Source: Pseudomonadota bacterium (GTDB lineage Bacteria; Myxococcota_A; UBA9160; SZUA-336). Taken from it: DNA of 64,000 nucleotides. Location of the stretch: positions 24,272 to 88,271 of the forward strand of contig QJZC01000050.1 in assembly GCA_003247575.1 (NCBI GenBank), written 5' to 3'. The position numbers and the translations under genes are program-made. Shown piece after piece: positions 26,653-36,014 of this stretch. Each line of letters begins with the position of its first letter. Position 1 is the first letter of the stretch. The notes beneath the pieces were generated by a model. The model was not told the DNA's origin and made no database searches. It worked only from the letters and a program-made list of their open reading frames with translations.

Positions 26653-29600
26653 ATGCGATTCAGGTGCTTCTCGGCTTGCCGGATCCTGTGGGGACTCGTC
26701 GCGGCGATCTCGTTCGCGGCGCCACCGGCTCAGGCCGATGGAGGTTGTCGCGTCGACTACGAGATCATGGGGCAGTGGCCAACCGGGTTCTTGGCCAAGG
26801 TGACCTTGGGCAACCCGACGTCCGAGAACGTCGAAGGTTGGACACTGACCTGGAACATGCCGGATGGACAGCAGGTCACCCAGCTCTGGAACGGGACCGT
26901 CATGCAGTCTGGCGCTGCGGTCCAGGTCGTCGACGCAGGCTACAACTCGCTCATTGCTGCGAACTCGAGTGTTAACTTCGGATTCATCGGCTCGTACAAC
27001 GGCCCGAACACGGTGCCGGCGAGCTTCCAGCTGAACGGGCTGGAGTGCGGAGAGCTGGCTGCGGCGCCCCCGGCTGTCGGCGGTCCCGCGGTGGGGAGTG
27101 GCTCGGCTGCCCCGATGGCTCCCGCCCCGGTCGAAATGCCGGCAGCTGGCGTGCCCGAGGCACCCACGGCGCCCGAGGTGTCCATCGCGGAGCAGGCCGA
27201 AAGCGGACAGGAAATCCCGGTGCTACGGGGACTGTTGCCGATTCGCGCTCCTGAATCCAGCGCGCCCACCGCGGCGAAGATCGAGCTAGGGAAGATTCTG
27301 TTCTTCGATCCGCGCTTGTCGGATACGAAGGTCTTCTCTTGCGCCGTCTGCCACATGCCCGAGAAGGGATGGGGTGACGGTCTCGACACGTCTCCGAAGT
27401 CGAGCGGAAAGCTCAACACGCGCCATACGCCCACGATGTACAACATCTCCTACTCCGCGGAGTACTACTGGGATGGACGCCAGCCCTCCGTCGAGAGCAC
27501 GGCTCGCGCGGCCTGGACGGGTCAGATGGGCGGTAAGCCGGACGAGGTCGCCGCGGATCTGGCCCTGATTCCCGAGTACAAGCAGCGGTTCGAGGAGGTC
27601 TTCGGATCGGGCCCTACGGGCGAGCAGATTCCGCTCGCGCTCGGCGCGTTCATCCGCACCATCCAGAGTGGAGACTCCCCCTGGGATCGGTTCTTGGCGG
27701 GCGATCAGAATGCCGTCAGCGATCAGGTGGTGCTCGGTGAGCGAGTCTTCCGAGAGGCGAATTGTACGAACTGTCACATTCCGCCGCTCTACAGTGACTA
27801 CAAGTTCCACAACATCGGTGCGGACTACGAGGGCAACGACTCCCCCGACCTGGGGCGTGGAAAGATTACCGGGGTCGAGGCGGAGAATGGGGCCTTCAAG
27901 ACGCCCACTCTGCGCGGTGTCGCAACGCATCCGCCGTACTTCCACGATGGCAGCGCTTCCACCCTGGCCGCGGCCATGGACTTCATGCTGGCCGGCGGGT
28001 ATCGAATCGGAAACCCGCAGATCGATCCGCTGCTGAAGCCCGCATCGGTCACCTCCGAGGAGCGCGCAGCTCTGCTCGAATTCCTGAAGGCGCTGTCGCC
28101 AGACCGTCCGTTCGAGCGGCCGAGTGTGCCCGTGACACAGGTCGCGGACGGCTCGGATGGTGCTGGAGGGGCGAAGTCCGGACTGGCGTTCTACACGGAG
28201 CAGTGCGCCGTGTGTCACGGCGATGACGGAATCGGTGTGGGAGGTTTCCCGGATACGACCGTCGCATCGCTCCAGTTCCTCTATCCGACACGTGATTCGC
28301 TCATCGAGAAGATCGAGCGCACGATGCCGACCTTCGCTCCGGGTGCGTGCTCTGGAGACTGTGCGGCTCTAACAGCCGATTACATTCTCGAGAACTTCCC
28401 CGGCGTCGCCGACGGCGGTGGCCAGGGGGGCGCAGGAGGCTTCACTGGGACCGGTAGCCCAACGGGTGGATCCGGCTCTGACTCCGGCTCCGGCGGCTCC
28501 GGCGGCTCCGGTTCCTCGGGTGGATCCAGTTCTGGATCCGGCGGTGGCGGACCCCTTGGGGCTGGACTCGATCCCGTTCCGCTTCCAGAGCTCGTCTGCA
28601 ACGGCGAGACTCCCGGACCGCGCGTGCTGCGGCTGCTCACCCGGCGTGAGTTCGACGCGACGACCGAGGATCTGCTCGGTGTCCGCACGCAGAAGTCGAT
28701 CGACCTCATCCCGATCGAAGCCCGCAAGGAGGGATACGACAACAACGCTGGGAACAACCTGATCACCGCGCGCCATGTGGACAGTATCCTCACGGTGGCG
28801 GAGGAGCTCGCGGACAAGGCCGTGGCCCAGAATCGGCAGCGACTGCTTCCGTGCAACCCGGATCAGGATGCTCCACGCTGTGCAGCAGAGTTCGTGGAGA
28901 CCCTCGGCACCCGCGCGTATCGGCGTCCGCTGAGCGACTCGGAGCGCGCTGCACTGATCGAGATCTTCGACAGTGCAAACGGGGACTTCACCGAAGGCAT
29001 GCGGCGGACGATCGTCGGCATGATCCTGTCGCCGAACTTCCTGTACCGCTCCGAGCTCGGAAGCCCGGTCGGCGGCGGTAACTTCCAGCTCGATCAGTTC
29101 GAGGTCGCCAGTGCGCTGTCGTACCTCTTCCTCGGGTCGATGCCGGATGAGGAGCTGTTCCGCGCGGCCTCGGAGAATCGTCTCCAGCGCAGCGAAGACC
29201 TCGTGGCGCAGGCCAAGCGCTTGCTCGAGAAGCCACGGTCCAGGGAGCAGGTCGGCATCTTCATGGGCCAGTGGCTCGGAGCCGATCCATTCCAGACTGG
29301 TCAGAAGGACCCCAACATCTACCCGCGCTACACGACTGCGGTGCAGCAGTCGTCGGATCAGGAGCTCGTCGAGTTCGTGAATCACGTCGTATTCGACAGC
29401 ACGGGGCGGGTGCAGGAGTTGTTCTCGGCCAACTACGTGCTCGCGAATCAGGTGATGGCGAACTACTATGGGCTGCCGGGTGCCAACGGGAATGACTTCC
29501 AGGTGATCTCGGTCCCCGATGGGACCCGCGGCGGCATCCTCGGCCTGACCAGTGTGCTGGCGTCCTATGCGCACTCCGATGACTCCTCGCCCATCAAGCG

Positions 29601-30135
29601 CGGTGTCTTCGTGCGCGAGCGGTTGCTGTGCCACGATCTGCCCGATCCGCCACCGGCGATCGACAACACGCCTCCGGGCCTCGATCCCTCGCTCACTACG
29701 CGTGAGCGCTTCGCGGCCCACAGCGAGAGCCCGTTCTGCCAGCAGTGTCACTCGTTCATCGATGACCTGGGCTTCGGGTTGGAGCGCTACAACGGGGCGG
29801 GTGAGTTCCGGCAGAACGAGTTCGGCATGCCGATCGACGACTCTGGATTGATCAAGGCCCTGGTCGGGTTCGATCCGGAGCAGCTACGCGCGAACTTCCC
29901 GAGCACGAGCTTCGCGGGGTTGCGCGAGCTGAGCGATCTGCTTTCCGAGAGCCCGGACGTTCCGGACTGTCTCGCGAAGCAGTACTTCCGGTTCGCCAAG
30001 GGACGCATCGATACGGAGGCCGATGCCTGCACGATCAACTTCATGCAGGACCGATTCGTTGCGCAGGAGTACGACATCAAGAGTCTGCTGATCAGCATCG
30101 TGGAGTCTCCGACTTTCACGTTGCGGAAGCAGTAG
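26653..30135 (+). CDS. Secreted CBM2-dihaem peroxidase-cytochrome c-DUF1587/1595/1592/1588/1585 fusion protein
   Basis: A 1160-residue exported protein. A Sec signal peptide ends at about AQA-DG (residue 29). Residues 30-130 form a CBM2-like module bounded by two cysteines, with exposed Trp in QWPTG, GWTLTW and QLWNG. A Pro/Ala linker leads to a MauG/CcpA-type dihaem region with CAVCH at 230 and CTNCH at 371, then a single cytochrome c domain with CAVCH at 518. A Gly/Ser linker covers about 586-638. The rest is the DUF1587, DUF1595, DUF1592, DUF1588 and DUF1585 series (LTRREFDATTEDLLG, GTRAYRRPLSDSERAAL, FVRERLLCHDLPDPP), with a fourth haem site CQQCH at 1029. ATG 26653 follows AGGGG and begins the signal peptide. 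The substrate is unknown; binding to polysaccharide and electron transfer are inferred. Confidence 0.88.
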   Translation: MRFRCFSACRILWGLVAAISFAAPPAQADGGCRVDYEIMGQWPTGFLAKVTLGNPTSENVEGWTLTWNMPDGQQVTQLWNGTVMQSGAAVQVVDAGYNSLIAANSSVNFGFIGSYNGPNTVPASFQLNGLECGELAAAPPAVGGPAVGSGSAAPMAPAPVEMPAAGVPEAPTAPEVSIAEQAESGQEIPVLRGLLPIRAPESSAPTAAKIELGKILFFDPRLSDTKVFSCAVCHMPEKGWGDGLDTSPKSSGKLNTRHTPTMYNISYSAEYYWDGRQPSVESTARAAWTGQMGGKPDEVAADLALIPEYKQRFEEVFGSGPTGEQIPLALGAFIRTIQSGDSPWDRFLAGDQNAVSDQVVLGERVFREANCTNCHIPPLYSDYKFHNIGADYEGNDSPDLGRGKITGVEAENGAFKTPTLRGVATHPPYFHDGSASTLAAAMDFMLAGGYRIGNPQIDPLLKPASVTSEERAALLEFLKALSPDRPFERPSVPVTQVADGSDGAGGAKSGLAFYTEQCAVCHGDDGIGVGGFPDTTVASLQFLYPTRDSLIEKIERTMPTFAPGACSGDCAALTADYILENFPGVADGGGQGGAGGFTGTGSPTGGSGSDSGSGGSGGSGSSGGSSSGSGGGGPLGAGLDPVPLPELVCNGETPGPRVLRLLTRREFDATTEDLLGVRTQKSIDLIPIEARKEGYDNNAGNNLITARHVDSILTVAEELADKAVAQNRQRLLPCNPDQDAPRCAAEFVETLGTRAYRRPLSDSERAALIEIFDSANGDFTEGMRRTIVGMILSPNFLYRSELGSPVGGGNFQLDQFEVASALSYLFLGSMPDEELFRAASENRLQRSEDLVAQAKRLLEKPRSREQVGIFMGQWLGADPFQTGQKDPNIYPRYTTAVQQSSDQELVEFVNHVVFDSTGRVQELFSANYVLANQVMANYYGLPGANGNDFQVISVPDGTRGGILGLTSVLASYAHSDDSSPIKRGVFVRERLLCHDLPDPPPAIDNTPPGLDPSLTTRERFAAHSESPFCQQCHSFIDDLGFGLERYNGAGEFRQNEFGMPIDDSGLIKALVGFDPEQLRANFPSTSFAGLRELSDLLSESPDVPDCLAKQYFRFAKGRIDTEADACTINFMQDRFVAQEYDIKSLLISIVESPTFTLRKQ

Positions 30136-30148
30136 GAGGGCCAATCAA

Positions 30149-31489
30149 ATGGCACCCATGATCAACCGAAGGAGTCTGCTCAAGGGAGCGGCTGCGACGA
30201 TTCCGCTGTCGATGGGGTTGCGGCTCAAGCCCGCCCTGGCGGCGCAGGGGCCGAAGCGAGCCATCTTCTTCTTCATACCGGACGGTTGTGTCCCGTCGCT
30301 GTTCCATCCAACGGGAACCGAGACCAACTTCCAGCTCTCGCCCATGACTCAGGCACTCGAGCCAGTCAAGAACCGCTGTGTGTTCCTGAACGGGTTCGAG
30401 ATGTACGAGGGTGGGAACTCGCACGGAGGGGGAGTTCAGAAGGTGCTGACCGGAAATTCCGATCAGTCGCTCGATGTCTTCCTCGCGGAGCGTCTGCGAG
30501 GGCAGACCCCGCTCTCGTCGATCTTCTTCGGGATCCACGCGACCCACGAGAACGGAAGTGACTACTTCTCGTTCCTCCCGGGCAATAAGGTGCGGACACC
30601 GGAGGACAACCCGATCGCGGCCTTCCGCTCGGTGTTCGGAATGGCGAGTGCGGGTGGCGGTTCGGGAGGCGGGGCAGCTGCCACCGACTTCCGGTCGAGC
30701 ATCCTCGACAACTCGGTGGCAGAGATCCAGCAGCTGGAGAATCGGCTCGGGCAGCTGGAGCGCCAGAAGCTCGACCTACACCTGACATCGCTTCGCGAGG
30801 TCGAGCGTCGGATCTCTTCGCTCGCCCGCGCCGCGGCGGCGGGTCCGAGCTCCAGGCGACCGGCGGGTCCTCTCACCGTCGAAACCTTCAACTCTGAAGG
30901 TTTCGAGGTGCCGGAGGGGCCGGGATTCTTCGGCTACCCAGCCATCTTCAATCGCGAAGAGAACTTCGAGTTGGTTGGCAAGCTCCAGACCGACACGATT
31001 GCGCTGGCTCTCGCCAACGACATGACGCGCGTGGTGGGGCTGCAGTGGTCGCATCCGGTCAGTCCAACCCAGATGGCGTTCACGGGCTCGACCCAGCGGC
31101 ACCACGATGCTTCGCACTACGGGGCGCCAACCACCCCGACGGCGGCGAACTTCGTGAAGCTGCAGAACTACTACACTGGGCAGCTCAAGAACCTGATGCA
31201 GAAGCTCGACGCGGTCCCCGATGGGGATGGAACCTTGCTCGACAACACGATCATCTTCCTGTTCTCGGAGCTAGGTGACAGCAACCTGCACGACCACCGC
31301 AACATGCCGTTCATTCTGGCGGGTGGCGCCGGTGGTGCACTCAAGGGTGGGCGCTATCTCAACCTTCCGGGTGAGGCGCACTCCAAGATTCTGGTGAGTA
31401 TTGCGAACGCGATGGATCAGAACATCGACAGTTTCGGGTTCACCGGAAAGGGACGCGGCGGTGTTCCGGGGTTGATCACCGGCTCCTGA
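30149..31489 (+). CDS. Tat-exported DUF1552 protein
   Basis: A 446-residue DUF1552 family protein. The N-terminus has a twin-arginine signal (NRRSLLKGAAATIPLS), so it is probably folded, perhaps with a cofactor, before export. Later blocks are IFFFIPDGCVPSLFHP, GGNSHGGGVQKVLTG, a coiled-coil-like stretch (EIQQLENRLGQLERQKLDLHL), QTDTIALALANDMTRVVGLQWSH, and HHDASHYG. AGGAGG lies 8 bases before the ATG, and the gene begins 13 bases after the DUF1592 fusion, so they form an operon. DUF1592 and DUF1552 proteins are habitual neighbours in Planctomycetes and myxobacteria. The biochemical role of this pair is not established to my knowledge. Confidence 0.92.
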   Translation: MAPMINRRSLLKGAAATIPLSMGLRLKPALAAQGPKRAIFFFIPDGCVPSLFHPTGTETNFQLSPMTQALEPVKNRCVFLNGFEMYEGGNSHGGGVQKVLTGNSDQSLDVFLAERLRGQTPLSSIFFGIHATHENGSDYFSFLPGNKVRTPEDNPIAAFRSVFGMASAGGGSGGGAAATDFRSSILDNSVAEIQQLENRLGQLERQKLDLHLTSLREVERRISSLARAAAAGPSSRRPAGPLTVETFNSEGFEVPEGPGFFGYPAIFNREENFELVGKLQTDTIALALANDMTRVVGLQWSHPVSPTQMAFTGSTQRHHDASHYGAPTTPTAANFVKLQNYYTGQLKNLMQKLDAVPDGDGTLLDNTIIFLFSELGDSNLHDHRNMPFILAGGAGGALKGGRYLNLPGEAHSKILVSIANAMDQNIDSFGFTGKGRGGVPGLITGS

Positions 31490-31511
31490 GCACGCGCATC
31501 TGACTGAAAGG

Positions 31512-31556
31512 GCCCCCTTGCTGGAGGTTTTCGGACCTCTGGCAAGGGGGCTTCTT
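31512..31556 (+). terminator. Intrinsic terminator after the DUF1592-DUF1552 operon
   Basis: A 17-base arm (31512-31528, GCCCCCTTGCTGGAGGT) pairs with 31535-31551 apart from two mismatched positions across a 6-base loop, and TTCTT follows. It closes the operon and also sits at the stop of the convergent gene at 31561. Confidence 0.8.
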
Positions 31557-31560
31557 GCGT

Positions 31561-31950
31561 TCAGCGTTCTTGCGTCAAACCCGCGTCGAGTTTCCGAAGT
31601 GCGCGCTTGGGAGCCACCATCCGATAGCCTTCCTCGAGTAGCGCGCGGACCTGGTTCCAATCGACGTCGCCGTCGACACGAATTCCGATCCAGCCGCTGG
31701 GTCCGGCATAGGGTGGGACGAAGTAGATCCGTGGGTCGCTCTCGGTCAGGATCGCCTGGCTGTCGAACGTGGCCTTACACCAGATCGCGATCCGGCCGTC
31801 CCCGTGAAGGTTGTTCTGGAAGCTCGCGAAGGTCTTGCGACCTCCCCAGAAGGTGGGGGCTCCGTGGGAGATGCGCTCGTCGGTCTCTGGCCACGCTCGG
31901 ACGATTTCCCGAAGCTTGGCAAGGGCCCTCTCTGCCGTCGATCGTGCCAT
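31561..31950 (-). CDS. MmcQ/YjbR (DUF419) family protein
   Basis: A 129-residue small protein with the MmcQ/YjbR fold. Recognisable blocks are HGAPTFWGGRKTFASFQNN, ESDPRIYFVPPYAGPSGWIGIRVD and WNQVRALLEEGYRMVAPKRA. The fold resembles CyaY and is often annotated as DNA-binding, but no function is well established. It is convergent with the DUF1552 gene and shares the terminator region. Confidence 0.88.
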   Translation of the reverse strand: MARSTAERALAKLREIVRAWPETDERISHGAPTFWGGRKTFASFQNNLHGDGRIAIWCKATFDSQAILTESDPRIYFVPPYAGPSGWIGIRVDGDVDWNQVRALLEEGYRMVAPKRALRKLDAGLTQER

Positions 31951-32060
31951 GGATCCGGTCCTCCCTCGTCGATCTTCCAGGTTTGCTCCGCGATGCTAAG
32001 TGAGAACTACATCGAATTTCATGCAATAGGGCTCGAAATTCGGCCAGTCTTGACTGGGCC

Positions 32061-33194
32061 ATGATCGAAGCTGCTACCTCTAGAATCGCCGAAGCGTGCT
32101 TGGAGGCGCCACTTCAAGCGGATCCCTGGACGCATGTCTCCGAAGCGATCGGCAGCGCGTTTCCGGGGCATGGTGTATTTGTCAGTCTCGCACCGGGATG
32201 GTCGCCGATGGGCCCGACCTTCTTTGCGGGGGTGGACCCACGCGATGTAGAAGGGGTCGTCCGGCACTACCACCGGAACAATCCTTGGGCCCCGATCACG
32301 CACCTGTTTCCGGAAGGCTACTTCGGGCTCGGCTACGAGACGTTCTCGCCGGCGGAGCTCAGGAAGCGGACGTTCTACAACGAGTTCATGCAGCCGAGCG
32401 GATTCGGGTCTCACGTGGTGTTCGGCGGCTTCGCGTCGCGCAGGGAAGGAAGCGACGAGCTTCTGCTCGCGGTCTTCAGTCCAACGGGCACGAACGACGT
32501 TGATGCGCAGTATGTACGGTTGGGTAGAGGGATTCTCGGCTTCCTGAAGCGCACCTTCCGCGTGCTCGAAAGGCTCGAGGGTCTGGCTGTAGAGGGTACG
32601 GAGGGACGTGCGGTCGGCGACTGGTCGAGCCGCGCGCTCGATCAGCTCCGGTTCGGCGTGCTCGTCGTGGATGCCAATCGTCGAGTGTTGCACGCGAATC
32701 GAGCGGCCGAGGAGATTCTCACTACGCGTAGGGGGCTCCGCAGGCGGGGCCCGCGTATCGCTCTCGAGGATGGTGCCGACGACCGGCGTCTGGGTGAGCT
32801 GATCGCGCTTGCGGCTTCGAACGTGACCTCGCAGGGGGGGGCAATCCGCGTGAATCAGCTCGAGCGGGAAGAGCTCGTCCACGTGGTGGTGGTTCCGCAC
32901 CCTGGATGCGGGCCGACGCCCAATCGTGCGCTGCTTCTCCTGATCCCCGGCAGTGTTCCAGTAGAGCTTCCGAAGATGCTTCTGAGAAATGCATGGGGGC
33001 TTACACCGGCAGAGGCGAGCCTGATGGTAGAGCTCTCGAACCGGCTCGATCTACGCGAGGCTGCCGAGAGCGAGAAGATCTCCTACCAGAGCGCCCGCAC
33101 CTATTTCAAGCGAGCTGCCGAGAAGCTGGGAGTTCGCACGCAAGCCGGTGCGATCCGAACCGTGCATCAGATCTGCGTCGTGCGCGAGCGGTGA
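32061..33194 (+). CDS. LuxR-family regulator with PAS-like sensor
   Basis: A 377-residue regulator. The N-terminal 180 residues are an unassigned sensory region. Residues about 195-300 look like a PAS-type domain (LDQLRFGVLVVDANRRVLHANRAAEEIL). The C-terminal 65 residues are a LuxR helix-turn-helix (WGLTPAEASLMVELSN, SYQSARTYFKRAAEKLGVRTQAGAI). There is no receiver phosphorylation site, so it should respond to a ligand or be controlled by level. It is a single gene, 110 bases downstream of the divergent MmcQ/YjbR start. The target is unknown. Confidence 0.87.
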   Translation: MIEAATSRIAEACLEAPLQADPWTHVSEAIGSAFPGHGVFVSLAPGWSPMGPTFFAGVDPRDVEGVVRHYHRNNPWAPITHLFPEGYFGLGYETFSPAELRKRTFYNEFMQPSGFGSHVVFGGFASRREGSDELLLAVFSPTGTNDVDAQYVRLGRGILGFLKRTFRVLERLEGLAVEGTEGRAVGDWSSRALDQLRFGVLVVDANRRVLHANRAAEEILTTRRGLRRRGPRIALEDGADDRRLGELIALAASNVTSQGGAIRVNQLEREELVHVVVVPHPGCGPTPNRALLLLIPGSVPVELPKMLLRNAWGLTPAEASLMVELSNRLDLREAAESEKISYQSARTYFKRAAEKLGVRTQAGAIRTVHQICVVRER

Positions 33195-33374
33195 TCGATC
33201 GTATTGCCCCGTGTCTTCCTGCGGACACGCGGGTGGGATGCGAGGGCTGCGCGCCCGCAGCCGGTCGTCCGGAAGGGTGACTGCCTACGATGGATGAGGT
33301 GAGCGAAACGCACTGCGGCTGGCGCTCGCCCTCGCGGCTTTCCCATTTGGCCTACCTGCCGCTAGACTCGCGGT

Positions 33375-34007
33375 ATGGAGGCCGCTACGTACGACGGAGA
33401 GCGTCTGTCCGCACGCGTGCGCGAGCTGATTCTCAACTTGCGCGAGTTCTCCGATCGCGGCTGGACGCCCGCAACCAGCAGCAACTTTTCGCAGCGGATC
33501 GATACGCACTACATCGCGATCACCGTCTCCGGCCGCGACAAAGGCCGGCTTGTCGAGGCCGACATCATGGTCGTGGATCTCGAGGGGAAGCCGGTTGGGT
33601 CGCGAGCCCAATCGTCGGCCGAAACACTCCTACACACCCGCATGTATGCCCGATTCCCAGAGGTCGGTTGCGTGCTGCACACCCATTCGCTTGCTCAGAC
33701 GGTTGCGTCGTGTCTGTACGCGCCTGCGGGTTTCGTGAGGCTAGAGGGCTACGAGCTCCTGAAGGCGCTCGCCGGCAATGAGACTCACGAGCGTCCGGTC
33801 GACCTGCCGATTCTACGGAACACGCAGAACATTCCCCTTCTTGCTGCGCAGGTGGACGCCTTGCTCGATGCACGGGAGCTCTGGGGCTATCTGATCGAAG
33901 GACACGGTCTCTACGTGTGGGGAGCCGACATGACCGAGGCGCGACGTCACCTCGAGGCGTTCGAGTTTCTGTTGCAGTGCGAGCTGGAGCTCCGGAGGCT
34001 CCGGTGA
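33375..34007 (+). CDS. mtnB: Methylthioribulose-1-phosphate dehydratase
   Basis: A 210-residue class II aldolase-fold enzyme of the methionine salvage pathway that dehydrates 5-methylthioribulose-1-phosphate. Zinc ligands are in [11 protein letters not shown] and in [20 protein letters not shown], and TSSNFSQR near residue 36 is the phosphate-binding segment. The length matches MtnB (about 205). It is first in the operon mtnB-mtnD-mtnC, and its stop overlaps the mtnD GTG. Confidence 0.95.
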   Translation: MEAATYDGERLSARVRELILNLREFSDRGWTPATSSNFSQRIDTHYIAITVSGRDKGRLVEADIMVVDLEGKPVGSRAQSSAETLLHTRMYARFPEVGCVLHTHSLAQTVASCLYAPAGFVRLEGYELLKALAGNETHERPVDLPILRNTQNIPLLAAQVDALLDARELWGYLIEGHGLYVWGADMTEARRHLEAFEFLLQCELELRRLR

Positions 34008-34564
34008 GCCGTCTGCGCATCTTCTCGGACGGAAACCCCTCGGCACCTCGGTGGGCCACGGGCGAGCCTGGTGAGATTCGTGACACTCTCGCTCAGATTG
34101 GCGTTTTGTTCGAGCGGTGGCAGACGAGTCGTCGCGTACATCCAGGTGCAGCAGCCGAGCAGATCATCGATGCGTTTCGTGAAGACGTCGATCGCCTCGT
34201 CGCCGCGCGCGGATTCCGCTCGATCGATGTCGTGAGCATCACCCCGGCCGACCCGCAGCGCGAGGTGATGCGGTCGAAGTTCCTGCAGGAGCACTTTCAC
34301 GAAGAGGACGAGGTGCGCTTCTTCGTGGCCGGATCTGGTCTGTTCTCTCTCCACGTCGACGATCAGGTCTACGAGGTGCTGTGCGAGGCGGGTGATCTGA
34401 TCGCTGTGCCGGACCGGGTGTGTCACTGGTTCGACATGGGGCCGCAGCCCAGCTTCGTCGCGATCCGCTTCTTTACCCAGCCGGAGGGGTGGGTCGGGCA
34501 CTTCACCGGCACGGACATCGCCGACAAGTTTCCGCGCTACGACGAGGGACCAGCAGCCCGATGA
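34004..34564 (+). CDS. mtnD: Acireductone dioxygenase
   Basis: A 186-residue cupin enzyme. The metal ligands are in HFHEEDE (His, His, Glu) and in [10 protein letters not shown] (His). It turns acireductone plus O2 into 4-methylthio-2-oxobutanoate and formate when iron is bound. The GTG at 34004 is chosen because it overlaps the mtnB stop (GTGA) and gives the usual length. The open frame upstream is shadow of mtnB. Its stop overlaps the next ATG. Confidence 0.95.
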   Translation: MSRLRIFSDGNPSAPRWATGEPGEIRDTLAQIGVLFERWQTSRRVHPGAAAEQIIDAFREDVDRLVAARGFRSIDVVSITPADPQREVMRSKFLQEHFHEEDEVRFFVAGSGLFSLHVDDQVYEVLCEAGDLIAVPDRVCHWFDMGPQPSFVAIRFFTQPEGWVGHFTGTDIADKFPRYDEGPAAR

Positions 34565-35280
34565 GCGTGCCCGAAGGCGCCCGCCCCCAGGCCATTCTGA
34601 CTGACATCGAGGGGACTACGAGCAGCCTCTCGTTTGTCCGAGACGTGCTGTTCCCCTACGCACGGCGGCGCTTGCCGGATTTCATCCAGCGGTTCGCGCG
34701 GGACTCCGAGGTACGGAAGTGGCTCGATGGGGTCGCAGCGGAGAGAGGCGGGCAGCGCAGTGATAGCGAGCTTGCCGGAGAACTGCAGGACTGGATCGAT
34801 CGAGATCGAAAGCACCCGGCGCTCAAGGCGCTACAGGGAATGATCTGGGCCGATGGCTATCGGAGCGGAGACTTCACCGCACACTTCTACCGCGACGCGG
34901 TCGTTGCGCTGAGGCAGTGGAACGATGAGGGAGTGCCCATCTACATCTACTCCTCCGGTAGCGTCTTCGCGCAGCGCCTGTTCTTTCGATATTCGGCCTT
35001 CGGCGACCTGACCTCGATCATCTCCGGCTGGTTCGACATGGAGACGGGCGGGAAGCAAGAGGTCGAGAGCTATCGACGAATTCAGAGCGAGATCGGGGAG
35101 CCAGCGGCGTGCATCCTCTTCTTTTCGGATGTCGTGCCGGAGCTCGACGCGGCACGAGAAGTAGGGATGATGACCGTGCTCGTAGACCGCTCCTTGGACT
35201 ACGTAGAGCCCCGCCTCGGTGCCGAAACGCACGGACACCGTCGGATCGAGACGTTCGATGTGCTCCAGCGCTCTGGCTGA
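34561..35280 (+). CDS. mtnC: Enolase-phosphatase (acireductone synthase)
   Basis: A 239-residue HAD phosphatase with the DxE-type first motif [22 protein letters not shown], motif [21 protein letters not shown] and motif [14 protein letters not shown]. It enolises and dephosphorylates 2,3-diketo-5-methylthiopentyl-1-phosphate to acireductone, the substrate of MtnD. It starts at ATG 34561, overlapping the mtnD stop. Pathway partners mtnA, mtnP and mtnK are not in the window. Confidence 0.95.
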   Translation: MSVPEGARPQAILTDIEGTTSSLSFVRDVLFPYARRRLPDFIQRFARDSEVRKWLDGVAAERGGQRSDSELAGELQDWIDRDRKHPALKALQGMIWADGYRSGDFTAHFYRDAVVALRQWNDEGVPIYIYSSGSVFAQRLFFRYSAFGDLTSIISGWFDMETGGKQEVESYRRIQSEIGEPAACILFFSDVVPELDAAREVGMMTVLVDRSLDYVEPRLGAETHGHRRIETFDVLQRSG

Positions 35281-35343
35281 CCGCCGTCTTGGCCGAGTCG
35301 AGCTCGCGGGAGCGAATGGACGATCCCACGAGCTCGTTCGGGT

Positions 35344-35847
35344 CTACTCGAAGCAGGCCTTGATGCCTGCGACATCCCACTCGGATTTTGCTTCGTCCGA
35401 GTAGAACTCGATTACAGCCGAATACTGATCGAAGCGCACGCCGAGTGTGCCGCGCACGCCGAACTTCTTGGCTAGCTCGAGGCGAAGGAACTTGTCGCCG
35501 GGGAGCTCCTGCACATTCTTCGAGAAGTCGGTGCCTGTTTCAGACGACCAGGCGCGACCGATCAGGCCGACGCCCGGCGGAAACGACGCAAGCTTCGGGT
35601 CCCGGCTGCCCTCGTTGTAGCCAGAAAACTCGGGCTTGCTGGCGAACGACGGACCCTTGGTGGCGGTCAGTGGCTCACCGGTGAAGACGTTGGAGCCTGC
35701 TAGGCCGTACTTCTCGACGGCGCACTTCATGCCCTTTTCCAGCGCAGCGGAGTCGGCAGCGTGAGCAGAGGTGCCGATCGATCCAACCGATAGGCCAGCG
35801 GCGAGCGCAATGAACGATAGATGGGTACGAATTTTCTTGAATTGCAT
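35344..35847 (-). CDS. Exported GAF-like domain protein
   Basis: A 167-residue protein with a clear Sec signal peptide (hydrophobic core SFIALAAGLSVGSIG, cleavage near SAHA-AD). Residues about 80-160 read like a GAF domain: PPGVGLIGRAW, then DKFLRLELAKKFGVRGTLGVRF and SAVIEFYSDE, the usual GLPGRVW...FLRA..A...G pattern. GAF domains are normally cytosolic sensors fused to enzymes, so a stand-alone secreted one is odd. AGGAGG lies 12 bases before ATG 35847. A start 48 bases earlier would bury the signal peptide. The ligand and partner are unknown. It is convergent with mtnC. Confidence 0.65.
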   Translation of the reverse strand: MQFKKIRTHLSFIALAAGLSVGSIGTSAHAADSAALEKGMKCAVEKYGLAGSNVFTGEPLTATKGPSFASKPEFSGYNEGSRDPKLASFPPGVGLIGRAWSSETGTDFSKNVQELPGDKFLRLELAKKFGVRGTLGVRFDQYSAVIEFYSDEAKSEWDVAGIKACFE

Positions 35848-36014
35848 AATTCTAGCTATCCTCCTGCGCTGCCCGTATACAAGCTCCGTACCCACTCGTG
35901 GAAGCAGGCTGAAGCTGCGTGATTCGCGCGATCAGGCGGCCTTACGGCCTGGTCGCGCCCAACTTCTGGTAGGCATCTGCTCGTAGCGCGAGCAGTCCGC
36001 CTGCAAAGCTTCCG

